DNA of 64,000 bases, from positions 1,036,986 through 1,100,985 of the forward strand of contig JAMPCA010000001.1 of the NCBI GenBank assembly GCA_023666425.1. Reading direction: 5' to 3'. Positions 1 to 8,335 of this stretch are shown in pieces. Position 1 is the stretch's first letter. Each line of letters begins with the position of its first letter. Source of the DNA: Muribaculaceae bacterium. Lineage in GTDB: Bacteria; Bacillota; Clostridia; Lachnospirales; Lachnospiraceae. The translations under genes were made by a program, and so were the position numbers. Below the pieces are notes generated by a model, which saw only the letters and a list, made by a program, of their open reading frames with translations, made no database searches and had not been told where the DNA came from.

Positions 1-120
1 CTGAAAGGCTCGTCTCTTCCCTCTTTTTCTCCATTGCGATTTTCTCATGGATATTTGTGTTGTATAAATTATAGAGGTCTGTCCCCAGCCCCAGCTTTAC
101 ACACATTTTATCTTCTTCCC

Positions 121-262
121 TTAATACCAGTCGTGCTTCTCATTCCGGTCAAGTGCGCCGATTTGCTCCATCTCCTCCTCCGTCAGTCAAAATCAAAGAC
201 GGAGATATTTTCCCGGATATGATCGGAATTGCCCGACCCCGGAATTGCCACCACGCCTCCAT
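121..262 (-). pseudogene. Out-of-frame C-terminal remnant of the aldo-keto reductase domain
   Basis: Read on the minus strand, one frame gives VVAIPGSGNSDHIRENISVF. The next frame then gives LTEEEMEQIGALDRNEKHDW and a TAA stop at 121-123. These are the conserved NADPH-binding and C-terminal segments of aldo-keto reductases. They should follow VMEAW in the gene above, but roughly 45 residues between VMEAW and VVAIP are missing, and the junction (near 250-262) is out of frame. A second, single-base loss sits between FDF and LTEEE. The pattern fits a deletion followed by drift. It could be checked by aligning with an intact homologue. Confidence 0.75.
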
Positions 263-1696
263 AACAATTCCTTTTTCGTGCATATACTCCACGACTTCTT
301 TTTCCTGATAATATGGATGAATCTCATTCTGCACCAGCGCAGGCATGATGTTCACCTGCGGCAGAAATTCCTCCATCTCCTCAATATACCAGTTTGACAG
401 ACCGATGGAGCGGATTTTTCCCTCAGCCACCGCCTTCTCCATCGCCTTGTACGCCTTAACGTCATTCGTTCCGGGGTGGTGCAGCAGCATGAGGTCAATA
501 TAGCCGATATCCAATTTTTCCAGTGCCTCGTCAATCGCCTTTTCCGGCTCGTCAAACTGGTTCGGATACAGCTTCGTCGTCACAAATATTTCTTCGCGCG
601 GAATGCCGGAAGCACGAATCGCCTCTCCCACCTCCGCCTCGTTGTGGTACATATAGGCGGTATCAATCTTTCTTACGCCATTCTCTAAGGCGGCCGATAC
701 GGAATCGACACACACATCGTCCAGCAGGCTGTAAGTTCCAAGTCCCAAAACCGGCATCTCATAGCCGCTGCTTAGGGTGATGACCGGCGCAGCGCCGTTT
801 GCTCCTTCGGATAATGGAAAAACAGAAACTTCCTGACTGTCTGCACCGGAGCTTCCCTCCAGCGACAGACAATCCAGCCATTCGTTGATCTCATCCTGCG
901 TTGCACCGGAGGAAAACCGCCTGCCGGCTTTCCACTCCGCCGTTTTCGAACACAGACTATGCAGATTTGTGTCACTTGAGCCAATCCCGCTGCTGTGCGA
1001 GGTGCAGAATGGAATTATTGTCTTGCCGGAAAAGTCATAGCTCTCTAAAAATGTACAGATGACCTTCGGCGCCTGTCCCCACCAGATGGGGAAAGCAATA
1101 AACACGGTATCGAAGTCTTTTATATTGACGACCTCCCCTTTTAAGGACGGACGCGCCTGTTTATTATTCTGCTCTTTATTTGCCCGGCTGTTGTCATTAT
1201 TGTAATCCAGATCCCCGGAGGAATATTCCTTTGCAGGCGTAATTCTGTACAGAACTCCTCCGGTCGCCTTTGCCACCTTTTCGGCCACGCCTTTTGTCGT
1301 TCCTGTTGCAGAAAAATATGCCACCAGCACCTTCGACTGCTGCTTTTTCTTCTCTGTTACCTTCACCTTACACTTTACCTTTTTCCCACCGCTTTTCGCT
1401 TTTGCCGTAATGGTTGCCGTTCCCGCCTTCTTCGCGGTAATGACGCCCTTTTTGCTGACAGTAAGCACCTTCTTGTTGGAGGAGCTCCATGTGACCTTCT
1501 TCGAGGCGCCTGCGGGTGAAACGGATGTTACCTTAAGCGTCAGCTCCGCTCCCCCGGGCATCGTCACCGAAGTATAATTTAAGCTCATCTTCTTTACTTT
1601 TGCATTTGCCTGCACGGTCTGCATATTTCCTATGCAAAATCCGGCTATCAGAATAAAAGAAATAAAACCCGCTATCCATCTGTTTTTTAACTTCAT
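149..1696 (-). CDS. Ig-like (BIG2) / flavodoxin / aldo-keto reductase fusion, 3' end damaged
   Basis: A 515-residue exported protein. Residues 1-31 form a signal peptide. Next comes a bacterial Ig-like (BIG2) domain, with the typical WSSSNKKVLTVSKKGVITA core, to about residue 115. A flavodoxin domain follows (VLVAYFSATGTTKGVAEKVA, the FMN phosphate loop), and from about residue 305 an aldo-keto reductase domain. The reductase tetrad is visible: Asp and Tyr in KIDTAYMY, Lys in VTTKLYPN and His in LLHHPG. After VMEAW the reading frame leaves the family pattern and ends in 30 unrelated residues; the true C-terminus continues in other frames (see 121-262). Such flavodoxin-reductase fusions are known in gut Clostridia and presumably move electrons to small carbonyls. 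Loss of the nucleotide-binding C-terminus makes reductase activity doubtful. It lies downstream of the hydrolase at 1733, probably in one transcript. Confidence 0.8.
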   Translation of the reverse strand: MKLKNRWIAGFISFILIAGFCIGNMQTVQANAKVKKMSLNYTSVTMPGGAELTLKVTSVSPAGASKKVTWSSSNKKVLTVSKKGVITAKKAGTATITAKAKSGGKKVKCKVKVTEKKKQQSKVLVAYFSATGTTKGVAEKVAKATGGVLYRITPAKEYSSGDLDYNNDNSRANKEQNNKQARPSLKGEVVNIKDFDTVFIAFPIWWGQAPKVICTFLESYDFSGKTIIPFCTSHSSGIGSSDTNLHSLCSKTAEWKAGRRFSSGATQDEINEWLDCLSLEGSSGADSQEVSVFPLSEGANGAAPVITLSSGYEMPVLGLGTYSLLDDVCVDSVSAALENGVRKIDTAYMYHNEAEVGEAIRASGIPREEIFVTTKLYPNQFDEPEKAIDEALEKLDIGYIDLMLLHHPGTNDVKAYKAMEKAVAEGKIRSIGLSNWYIEEMEEFLPQVNIMPALVQNEIHPYYQEKEVVEYMHEKGIVMEAWWQFRGRAIPIISGKISPSLILTDGGGDGANRRT

Positions 1697-1732
1697 CCGG
1701 CCGCCCCCTTTTCATGCTCCCGGTCCTGCGTA

Positions 1733-2725
1733 TTATTTCATATTTTCCACAAAAAACTTCTCCAGCTTATCAAACGGAATGGCGTCCTTTGCGCCTCCGT
1801 CATACAAATCCGTGTGAACCGCGTCCGGAATAATCAATAATTCCTTATTGTCCGCATACGGATTATCCCTGACCATATCGGCATAAGCGTCCTTCGAGAA
1901 GTAGCAGGAATGCGCTTTTTCGCCATGCATCACCAGAACCGCGCTGCGGATTTCATTGCTATACTGCAGAATCGGCTGGTTCATAAAAGACATACAGCCC
2001 GTTATATTCCAGCCCCCATTGGAATTTAAGGAGCGCTTATGGTAGCCCCTATCTGTTTTATAATAATCGTAATAATCGGCCACAAAAAACGGCGCATCCT
2101 CTGGAAGCGGATCGACCACGCCGCCACCGGGGGCGTAACTGCCATTCTTATAATCCACAATCCGCTGTGCATTCATCGCCTTCTTTTTCTCATATCTCGC
2201 ATCCGCAGAGGCCTCCGAATCAAAATATCCATTCGCATTCACACGGGTCATGTCATACATGGTGGATGCCACGGTCGCCCTGATGCGGGTATCCAGTGCA
2301 GCCGCATTTAACGCCATGCCTCCCCAGCCGCAGATACCGATAATGCCGATTTTCTCCGGATCGACATTTTCCTGCACAGACAAAAAATCCACCGCCGCCT
2401 GAAAATCCTCCGTATTGATATCGGGAGAGGCCATATATCTCGGCTCTCCGCCGCTTTCTCCCGTGTATGACGGGTCAAAAGCAATCGTCAAAAACCCGCG
2501 CTCTGCCATTGTCTGGGCATACAAGCCCGCCGCCTGCTCTTTGACTGCGCCAAAAGGGCCGCAGACCGCAATGGCCGCCAGCCTGCCGGAAGCCTCCTTC
2601 GGCTCATACAGATCGGCCGCCAGTGTGATACCATAGCGGTTATGAAAGGTAACTTTTCTGTGATTGACACGCTCACTTTTCGGGAATGTTTTGTCCCACT
2701 CCATCTCCAGCTTTAAATCTTCCAT
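1733..2725 (-). CDS. Alpha/beta hydrolase (dienelactone-hydrolase-like)
   Basis: A 330-residue cytoplasmic alpha/beta hydrolase without a signal peptide. After the N-terminal beta strands (VTFHNRYGITLAADLYEP) there is an oxyanion-side motif (AVCGPFGAVKEQAAGLYAQT). The nucleophile-elbow region reads IGICGWGGMAL, and a catalytic-type His lies near the C-terminus in IPDAVHTDLYD. The elbow is unusual: where related enzymes carry GICGSGG it has Trp, so the nucleophile may be the preceding Cys or the family may act differently. The product is a hydrolase or esterase of unknown substrate. It is divergent from the LysR gene and precedes the flavodoxin-reductase gene by 36 nt, so the two are likely co-transcribed and LysR-controlled. 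The ATG follows an AAAGGATGGG ribosome-binding site. Confidence 0.85.
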   Translation of the reverse strand: MEDLKLEMEWDKTFPKSERVNHRKVTFHNRYGITLAADLYEPKEASGRLAAIAVCGPFGAVKEQAAGLYAQTMAERGFLTIAFDPSYTGESGGEPRYMASPDINTEDFQAAVDFLSVQENVDPEKIGIIGICGWGGMALNAAALDTRIRATVASTMYDMTRVNANGYFDSEASADARYEKKKAMNAQRIVDYKNGSYAPGGGVVDPLPEDAPFFVADYYDYYKTDRGYHKRSLNSNGGWNITGCMSFMNQPILQYSNEIRSAVLVMHGEKAHSCYFSKDAYADMVRDNPYADNKELLIIPDAVHTDLYDGGAKDAIPFDKLEKFFVENMK

Positions 2726-2769
2726 AATGATCCCATCCTTTCTTTTTCCAATAATTATTTTTGTTCTTT

Positions 2770-2798
2770 ATTATACAAAACAGCACGTGGTATTTCAA
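2770..2798 (-). promoter_or_regulatory. Promoter of the hydrolase / flavodoxin-reductase operon
   Basis: On the minus strand, TTGAAA, 17 nt, TATAAT, about 45 nt upstream of the hydrolase ATG. This is a near-consensus housekeeping promoter in the divergent intergenic region. Confidence 0.7.
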
Positions 2799-2820
2799 AT
2801 ATCTATTTTTTATATCATGT

Positions 2821-2837
2821 TATTCTTGACAAGAATA
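2821..2837. promoter_or_regulatory. Palindromic operator candidate for the LysR regulator
   Basis: TATTCTTGACAAGAATA is a perfect 17-nt palindrome around one central base and contains the T-N11-A pattern typical of LysR sites. It lies between the two divergent promoters and covers the -35 box of lysR itself, which suggests autoregulation. This is inferred from position and symmetry only. Confidence 0.6.
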
Positions 2838-2854
2838 TCTCTTCATGCCATAAT
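2826..2854 (+). promoter_or_regulatory. Promoter of the LysR gene
   Basis: TTGACA, 17 nt, CATAAT. The -35 box lies inside the palindrome at 2821-2837. The -10 box ends 30 nt before the ATG. Confidence 0.65.
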
Positions 2855-2884
2855 AATGCAAAACCAAACGGGGGAGCCAGTTAC

Positions 2885-3781
2885 ATGGAAATACGATTAT
2901 TGCGCTATTTTTTAGAAATTGCAAGGGAAGAAAATATGACAAGGGCGGCGGAAAACCTGCACATTTCCCAGCCCACGCTTTCCAAGCAGATGAAAGAACT
3001 GGAGCAGGAATTAGGAAAAAAACTGTTCCGGCGCGGAAGCACAAGCATGAAGCTTACCGATGAGGGGATGCTCCTGCGCAGGCGTGCGGAAGATATTTTA
3101 GCTATGGTGGATAAGACGACGGCTGAGTTTATGTCCCTTGATGAGATAAACGGCGGGGACGTCTATATTGGCTGTGCGGAATCCTATCTGATCTGCCATC
3201 TGGCGCAGGTAATCCGTGAATTTAAGCAAAAATACCCGCTTATGCGCTACCATCTGTTGAGCGGCAATACGGAAAACGTTGCAGAACGGCTTGACCGGGG
3301 ACTCCTTGATTTTGCTTTCATCGTAGAACCGCCGAACCTTTCCAGATATAATTATATCGAAGTTCCCGGCTCGGACAAATGGGGCGTTGTTATGAGAAAG
3401 GACAGTCCGCTTGCCAAAAAGCAGAGCATATATGTCGAGGATCTGTACGGCCTGCCTTTGCTCTGCTCCGACCAGGCGATGAAAGTGGATATTCCGAGAT
3501 GGTGTGGGGAAAAAGCAGATAACCTTATCCTGTCAGGCACCCTGAACCTTGTTTATAACGGCTCTGTGTTTGTAAAAGAAGGCTTGGGATATATGCTTTC
3601 TTTTGACAAACTCAGCAATACCGGCAGCGACAGCGATTTATGTTTCCGCCCGCTGGAGCCGCCGCTGGAAACTAAAATGTACATTATCTGGAAAAAATAT
3701 CAGCTGTTTTCCCCGATTGCCGATTTGCTGTTAAAGGCCATCCGGGAGCACTTTGAGGGGGACGAAGCAGGCCGGTTCTGA
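2885..3781 (+). CDS. LysR family transcriptional regulator
   Basis: A 298-residue LysR-type regulator. The N-terminal winged helix-turn-helix is clear (MEIRLLRYFLEIAREENMTR, then AAENLHISQPTLSKQMKELE). It is followed by a linker helix and a two-lobe substrate-binding effector domain (GGDVYIGCAESYLICHLAQV onward). The ATG has a GGGGGAG ribosome-binding site 8 nt upstream. The gene is divergent from the alpha/beta hydrolase, with a symmetrical operator candidate between them, so it most likely controls the hydrolase and flavodoxin-reductase genes and itself. The inducer cannot be read from sequence. Confidence 0.93.
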   Translation: MEIRLLRYFLEIAREENMTRAAENLHISQPTLSKQMKELEQELGKKLFRRGSTSMKLTDEGMLLRRRAEDILAMVDKTTAEFMSLDEINGGDVYIGCAESYLICHLAQVIREFKQKYPLMRYHLLSGNTENVAERLDRGLLDFAFIVEPPNLSRYNYIEVPGSDKWGVVMRKDSPLAKKQSIYVEDLYGLPLLCSDQAMKVDIPRWCGEKADNLILSGTLNLVYNGSVFVKEGLGYMLSFDKLSNTGSDSDLCFRPLEPPLETKMYIIWKKYQLFSPIADLLLKAIREHFEGDEAGRF

Positions 3782-3811
3782 CGCAGGCGAAAAGAGCTCC
3801 CCGGAATTTGC

Positions 3812-4621
3812 TCATTTCTCATACGGTATTCGGAAATAGTCCAGGTACGCTTTGAACTTATCTTGTGCAAAACGGCAGGTATCCATCAGATATCCGCGTT
3901 CGGAGTTCCACTCATACAGTCCCCGATAGTAGAACATTTTCAGTTCTTCATCAATGATAAACGGGACGATGCCGTTCCGCAGGCATTCTTTGAACAAGAT
4001 GAGCCTGCCCACGCGGCCGTTGCCGTCCTGAAATGGATGAATCGACTCAAACTCATAATGAAAAGCAATGAGCTCCTCCAGCGTTTTTTCTTTTACGGCA
4101 TTGTAGGAGCGCAGCAATTCCTTCATGCGTCCCGCCACTTCTTCCGGGGCTGCTGTATCACGTCCTCCGACTTCGTTCGGCAGCTTTTTGTAACCACCCA
4201 CTGCGAACCAGTCCTTGCGGGAATCACTGGTGCCGCTTTTTAACGTCAGGTGCAGGCTTTTAATGAACGCCTCTCTCAACGGCTGGTTAGCCTGCTCAAT
4301 TGTGAGATCTATACAGCGGAAGTGATTTGCCGTTTCAACAATGTCATCCACATTGACAGGGCCGCTTTCTATGCCAATCGTATTTGTCTCGTAAATATAA
4401 CGGGTCTGGTCATGGGTCAGACTGCTTCCTTCGATGTGATTGGAGTTGTATGTGAGTTCAATCTGCACTTTGTGATAAATGCCACCCTTTACACCACCGG
4501 CTTTCTCCACGCGCAGGAACTCCAACAAATTCCCCGGTGCCTTCGATTTTCGGTTTCCCCGTGCCGTCTGTTCCGACACGCCCCCCTTTTTTTCAATTTC
4601 CGAAACCGATAAATGCTTCAT
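3812..4621 (-). CDS. Fic family protein (protein AMPylase type) with shortened N-terminus
   Basis: A 269-residue Fic-domain protein. The catalytic loop HPFQDGNGRVGR (about residues 195-206) matches HxFx(D/E)GNGRxxR, whose His drives transfer of AMP or another nucleotide moiety to target proteins. An N-terminal inhibitory helix motif SNHIEG ((S/T)xxxE(G/N)) precedes the Fic core, as in class II Fic proteins that silence themselves. The first 35 residues resemble the start of a helix-turn-helix (MKHLSVSEIEKKGGVSEQTA) but then run straight into the linker. Relatives I recall from Clostridia have about 30 further residues of DNA-binding domain here, so this copy may carry an in-frame deletion. 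It has a good GGAGGTG ribosome-binding site and stands alone. Confidence 0.9.
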   Translation of the reverse strand: MKHLSVSEIEKKGGVSEQTARGNRKSKAPGNLLEFLRVEKAGGVKGGIYHKVQIELTYNSNHIEGSSLTHDQTRYIYETNTIGIESGPVNVDDIVETANHFRCIDLTIEQANQPLREAFIKSLHLTLKSGTSDSRKDWFAVGGYKKLPNEVGGRDTAAPEEVAGRMKELLRSYNAVKEKTLEELIAFHYEFESIHPFQDGNGRVGRLILFKECLRNGIVPFIIDEELKMFYYRGLYEWNSERGYLMDTCRFAQDKFKAYLDYFRIPYEK

Positions 4622-4810
4622 AAAGCACCTCCATGTTCATTCCATTATACCATGTCACCAGGCAAAGCTTGATGACGGCAATATTCGTGCTGCTTTTGCA
4701 CGAAGTAAAATAAACTCTTTATGCTTATTTTACCATATTATTGGCAATAAACCAGCGGTTTACCCGTGAATATTTTGATTGTTTTTGCCATTACCGGGAA
4801 AACCAAACTA

Positions 4811-4847
4811 AAAAGGCTTAAAACCATCCTCTGATGATTTTAAGCCT
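4811..4847 (-). terminator. Terminator downstream of tRNA-Pro
   Basis: A 10-bp perfect stem (AGGCTTAAAA / TTTTAAGCCT) with a 14-nt loop. On the minus strand it is followed by a T run. It starts only 6 nt past the tRNA 3' end. Confidence 0.85.
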
Positions 4848-4853
4848 CTTTCA

Positions 4854-4927
4854 TCGGCGCGACAGGATTTGAACCTGCGACCTCTGCGTCCCGAACGCAG
4901 CGCTCTACCAAACTGAGCCACGCGCCG
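4854..4927 (-). tRNA. tRNA-Pro (anticodon CGG)
   Basis: A 74-nt cloverleaf. The acceptor stem CGGCGCG pairs perfectly with CGCGCCG and is followed by discriminator A. The D arm has TGGCTCAGTTTGGTAGAG. The anticodon stem CTGCG/CGCAG encloses loop TTCGGGA, giving anticodon CGG. The T arm has GCAGGTTCAAATCCTGT. CCA is not encoded. It reads CCG codons. Confidence 0.96.
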
Positions 4928-4970
4928 TCTGCCACTATTGTAAAAATGTCCTTTTCACTCGTGCCAATCT

Positions 4971-4999
4971 ATAGTATCATATATTTAGAAGTTTGTCCA
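4971..4999 (-). promoter_or_regulatory. Probable tRNA-Pro promoter
   Basis: On the minus strand, TGGACA, 17 nt, TACTAT, about 43 nt upstream of the tRNA. The -10 is weak, so confidence is moderate. Confidence 0.5.
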
Positions 5000-5310
5000 C
5001 AACTTTTTTCAAATACACCAAAATCAATTTTATGTGGACAGACGGCGACGTGTGCAAAGATTCACGCTATCGGTTCCGTCAAATGGATTTTCTAAATGTT
5101 CTGGGGAAGCTACAATCTTTGACGCGACCGCCCGCAAATCGCCATCGTGGCTTAGTGCGGGCTTTACGGTACATCGTGTCCCGTAATCGCTGGTTATGTG
5201 CAGAACATTAAGAAAATCCTATTTTCCCTCACAAAGATAGCTTGGGAATCGTTTTGCGCACGCCGCCGTCTGTCATAAAAATTGATTTCTGCAATTACAA
5301 AAAGGAGAAC
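5000..5310. other. Non-coding stretch with several nested inverted repeats
   Basis: No convincing reading frame is seen. On the plus strand CAAAGATT (5055) is matched by AATCTTTG (5114). GCCCGCA (5130) is matched by TGCGGGC (5156) with an inner GCCA-TCG-TGGC hairpin, and TTACGG (5164) by CCGTAA (5181). The order would allow a folded RNA of about 130 nt ahead of the dehydrogenase gene. No known riboswitch class is recognised. Confidence 0.35.
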
Positions 5311-5316
5311 ATGGCC

Positions 5317-6048
5317 ATGTATCAAACAGCATGTATCACCGGAGCCTCCCGCGGCATCGGGGCGGCAGCGGCAAGGCGGCTGGCCGCAGAGGGCTTCCAT
5401 CTGTCCCTGTGCTGCCAGCACAATCACGAACAGCTTCACGCGCTCGCCAGGGAGCTGGAAACCGACTACTCTGTACAAGTCCTCTGCTTCGTGGGGGATG
5501 TGGCGGATTACGCCTTTATGGAGCACATGATCACACAGACACTGACCACTTTCGGGCAGATTGATCTGCTTGTCAACAATGCCGGAATCTCCTACATCGG
5601 CCTTCTGACGGACATGACCATCGACGACTGGAATACGCTTGTGGCGACGAACCTGACCTCTGTCTTTTCCGCCTGCCGGCTCACAATCCCCTCCATGGTC
5701 TCCAGAAAGCGGGGAACCATCATCAACATCTCATCGGTCTGGGGAATCGCCGGGGCGAGCTGCGAGGCGGCCTACAGCGCCTGCAAAGGCGGCGTCAACG
5801 CATTTACCCGGGCGCTGGGAAAAGAGCTCGCCCCCAGCCACATTCAGGTAAACGCCATCGCCCTCGGCGTCATAGACACCGACATGAACCGCGGCTTCTC
5901 CGGGGAGGAGCGCCGGGCATTAACCGACGAAATCCCCGCCGGACGCATGGGAACGCCCGAGGAGGCCGCGGAGCTCATTCTACAGCTCGCGCAGGCTCCC
6001 TCCTATCTGACCGGACAGATCCTCACCATGGACGGCGGCTGGCTGTAG
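5317..6048 (+). CDS. Short-chain dehydrogenase/reductase (FabG/YmfI-like)
   Basis: A 243-residue SDR oxidoreductase. It has the glycine-rich cofactor loop TGASRGIG (about residues 8-15), the NNAG motif, and the Ser-Tyr-Lys triad with INISSVWG and YSACK. The C-terminus carries the usual SDR ending TGQILTMDGGWL. It uses NAD(P)H to reduce a carbonyl. The C-terminal half (GVIDTDMN, then EIPAGRMGTPEEAAELI) resembles the EF-P 5-aminopentanone reductase (YmfI) group as well as FabG; the sequence alone does not decide between them. Two in-frame ATGs lie at 5311 and 5317. The ribosome-binding site AGGAG at 5303 is 3 nt from the first and 9 nt from the second, so the second is preferred. The gene converges on glgX with only 5 nt between stop codons. 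Confidence 0.85.
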   Translation: MYQTACITGASRGIGAAAARRLAAEGFHLSLCCQHNHEQLHALARELETDYSVQVLCFVGDVADYAFMEHMITQTLTTFGQIDLLVNNAGISYIGLLTDMTIDDWNTLVATNLTSVFSACRLTIPSMVSRKRGTIINISSVWGIAGASCEAAYSACKGGVNAFTRALGKELAPSHIQVNAIALGVIDTDMNRGFSGEERRALTDEIPAGRMGTPEEAAELILQLAQAPSYLTGQILTMDGGWL

Positions 6049-6053
6049 CCTGC

Positions 6054-8324
6054 CTACGCCTCCTTCTCCGGCACGTTCTTTTCTGCCACAAGAATCACGG
6101 TAGACCGCGCGGCGATGCCCACATGGCTCGGCCCGTACACCTCCGTGTTCGCCTGAAAATCTATGCCGTCATGGTATTCGCAGTTGGTGTTGGCTACCAC
6201 CCTCCAGTGCCAGCCGACCGGCGGCTCCGGCAGATGCATGGTCAGAAGCTCCCAGTAAGAATTCATACCGTAAAATACGATATCGTCCTCCGTCTCATCC
6301 TTATTTCTACCCGCATACATAATCCCAATCAGACGCGACTCAAAATCCGTATAGCTCTGGTAAGGCTCGCCGTTGTGGATGCTGATCATCGGAAGTCCAC
6401 ACTCTGCGGGCTTTGTATTTTTCCGAAGCACCGGATGCTCTGCGCGGAAATGAATCATAAACCGCACAAAATCGTGAATCTCCTGATACTCCTCGAGGCG
6501 GTTCCAGTCCAGCCACGAGATAATATTGTCCTGACAGTAGGCGTTATTATTGCCAAACTGTGTGTTGCAGAATTCATCTCCCGCCAAAAACATCGCAGGC
6601 CCCCGGCTGCACATCAGCGCGGCAAAAGCGTTCTTCACCAGTCTGCGGCGGAGCCCCTCTACCTTCTTGTCCGTCGTGGGTCCTTCGCAGCCGCAGTTCC
6701 AGCTGTGGCCGTTATTGTCCCCGTCGTTATTGTCCCAGCCGTTTTTCTCATTGTGCTTCTCATTATAAGAATACAGGTCATACAGAGTAAATCCGTCGTG
6801 GCAGGTCAGAAAGTTCACAGAGGCACTGTAGCCGCGGCTCTGGGGATCATACATGTCCGGCGAGCCCGTAATCCTCGTGATCGCCCGGCCTGCCGACCCG
6901 GAATCCCCCTTCAGAAAACAGCGCATATCATCCCGGTAGCGCCCATTCCACTCCGCCCAGCGGTTCCACGAGGGGAAACTTCCCACCTGATACAAGCCCC
7001 CGGCATCCCACGCCTCCGCAATCAGCTTCATCTTACTTAAGGTGGAATCAAAAGCCAGTTCCTCAAGAATCGGCGGGTTTTCCATCGGCGCCCCGTTCTG
7101 GTCGCGCCCCAGAATCGAGGCCAGATCGAAACGGAAGCCGTCCACCCGGTACTCCACCGCCCAGTAATGCAGACAGTCCGTGATAAAACGCCGCACCACC
7201 GGATGATTACAGTTGAGCACGTTGCCGCAGCCGCTGAAATTGTAATATTTCCCGTCCGGGGTCAGCATATAATAAATATTGTTGTCGATGCCCTTGAAGC
7301 AGAAGCTGGGCCCCATCTCGTTGCCCTCCGCCGTATGATTGAACACCACATCGAGAATCACCTCGATACCATTCTGCTTCAATTCCAGAATCAGACGCTT
7401 TAACTCATCTCCCTCATGGTTGTGCTCCTCCTGAACGGCGTAGCTGGTATTCGGCGAAAAGAAGGACACCGTATTATAGCCCCAGTAATTGTAGAGCTGT
7501 ACACCGTCCACCACCCGGGCATTTTCCATCTCGTCAAACTCAAAGATCGGCATGAGCTCCACCGCGTTGATGCCGAGATCTTTCAAATACGGAATCTTCT
7601 GCCGCAGCCCCTCGAAGGTGCCTCCGCCCTGCACTCCGGAGGACTTGTCTTTGGTAAAGCCCCGCACATGTGTCTCATAGATCACCAGATCCTCAAAACG
7701 GTGGTTCAGCTGCTTTGTATTGCCCCAGTCAAAGTTGCTCTTTACCACGCGCGCCTTGTAGACAAAGTCCTTGCCTCCCTCGGGCTTATCCCCCCAGTTC
7801 CTCTGGCTGGTAACGGCGCGGGCATAGGGGTCAAGAATCACATTTTCTTTATTAAAGAGCTTCCCCTTCGCGGGATTGTAGGCGCCGTCAAACTGGTAGG
7901 CGTACTCAAATTCCGCAATGTTTAATCCAAACACCAGAATGGAATAGGTATCTCCAATACGGTAGGACTTGGGAATCCGAATCTTGGCGTATGGCTCTGC
8001 CTCCGCCGGGCGGAACAAAAGCAGGGTACAGCTCTTCGCTCCGTGGGAGCTGACCGTGAAGCTGACCGCATTGCCCGACTGGTAGGCGCCGCTCATGCGG
8101 AAAAAACCGGGTCTTACGTCAAAGCCGTCAATGTGGTCAAGCGGGCGCAGCCCGTCGCCGATCACCTCTTCCCCATAACGCGGCTTATAGCCGGTCATCA
8201 CCGTCATGTCCGGCTGCGGCTTTTCCCGTTCCGCCTGCCCCGGCTCCGCTGACCGCCTCGTAATCTGTGGGAGCCGGTTGTCCATGCCTGCATAAACTCG
8301 TTTCTTTTTATATTTCCTTGCCAT
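6054..8324 (-). CDS. glgX: Glycogen debranching enzyme / isoamylase-type GH13
   Basis: A 756-residue glycogen debranching-type GH13 enzyme. A CBM48-like beta-sandwich covers about residues 75-190. A TIM barrel with all four conserved GH13 regions follows: DVVFNH (I), GFRFDLAS with the catalytic Asp (II), EAWD with the catalytic Glu (III) and TCHDG (IV). It hydrolyses alpha-1,6 branches in glycogen or limit dextrins in the cytoplasm. The preferred ATG at 8324 has GAGGTG 6 nt upstream; a GTG at 8333 would lie inside that site. It is the third gene of a methyltransferase-capA-glgX operon, starting 11 nt after the capA stop, which is an odd company for glycogen metabolism. Confidence 0.9.
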   Translation of the reverse strand: MARKYKKKRVYAGMDNRLPQITRRSAEPGQAEREKPQPDMTVMTGYKPRYGEEVIGDGLRPLDHIDGFDVRPGFFRMSGAYQSGNAVSFTVSSHGAKSCTLLLFRPAEAEPYAKIRIPKSYRIGDTYSILVFGLNIAEFEYAYQFDGAYNPAKGKLFNKENVILDPYARAVTSQRNWGDKPEGGKDFVYKARVVKSNFDWGNTKQLNHRFEDLVIYETHVRGFTKDKSSGVQGGGTFEGLRQKIPYLKDLGINAVELMPIFEFDEMENARVVDGVQLYNYWGYNTVSFFSPNTSYAVQEEHNHEGDELKRLILELKQNGIEVILDVVFNHTAEGNEMGPSFCFKGIDNNIYYMLTPDGKYYNFSGCGNVLNCNHPVVRRFITDCLHYWAVEYRVDGFRFDLASILGRDQNGAPMENPPILEELAFDSTLSKMKLIAEAWDAGGLYQVGSFPSWNRWAEWNGRYRDDMRCFLKGDSGSAGRAITRITGSPDMYDPQSRGYSASVNFLTCHDGFTLYDLYSYNEKHNEKNGWDNNDGDNNGHSWNCGCEGPTTDKKVEGLRRRLVKNAFAALMCSRGPAMFLAGDEFCNTQFGNNNAYCQDNIISWLDWNRLEEYQEIHDFVRFMIHFRAEHPVLRKNTKPAECGLPMISIHNGEPYQSYTDFESRLIGIMYAGRNKDETEDDIVFYGMNSYWELLTMHLPEPPVGWHWRVVANTNCEYHDGIDFQANTEVYGPSHVGIAARSTVILVAEKNVPEKEA

Positions 8325-8335
8325 CGTATACACCT

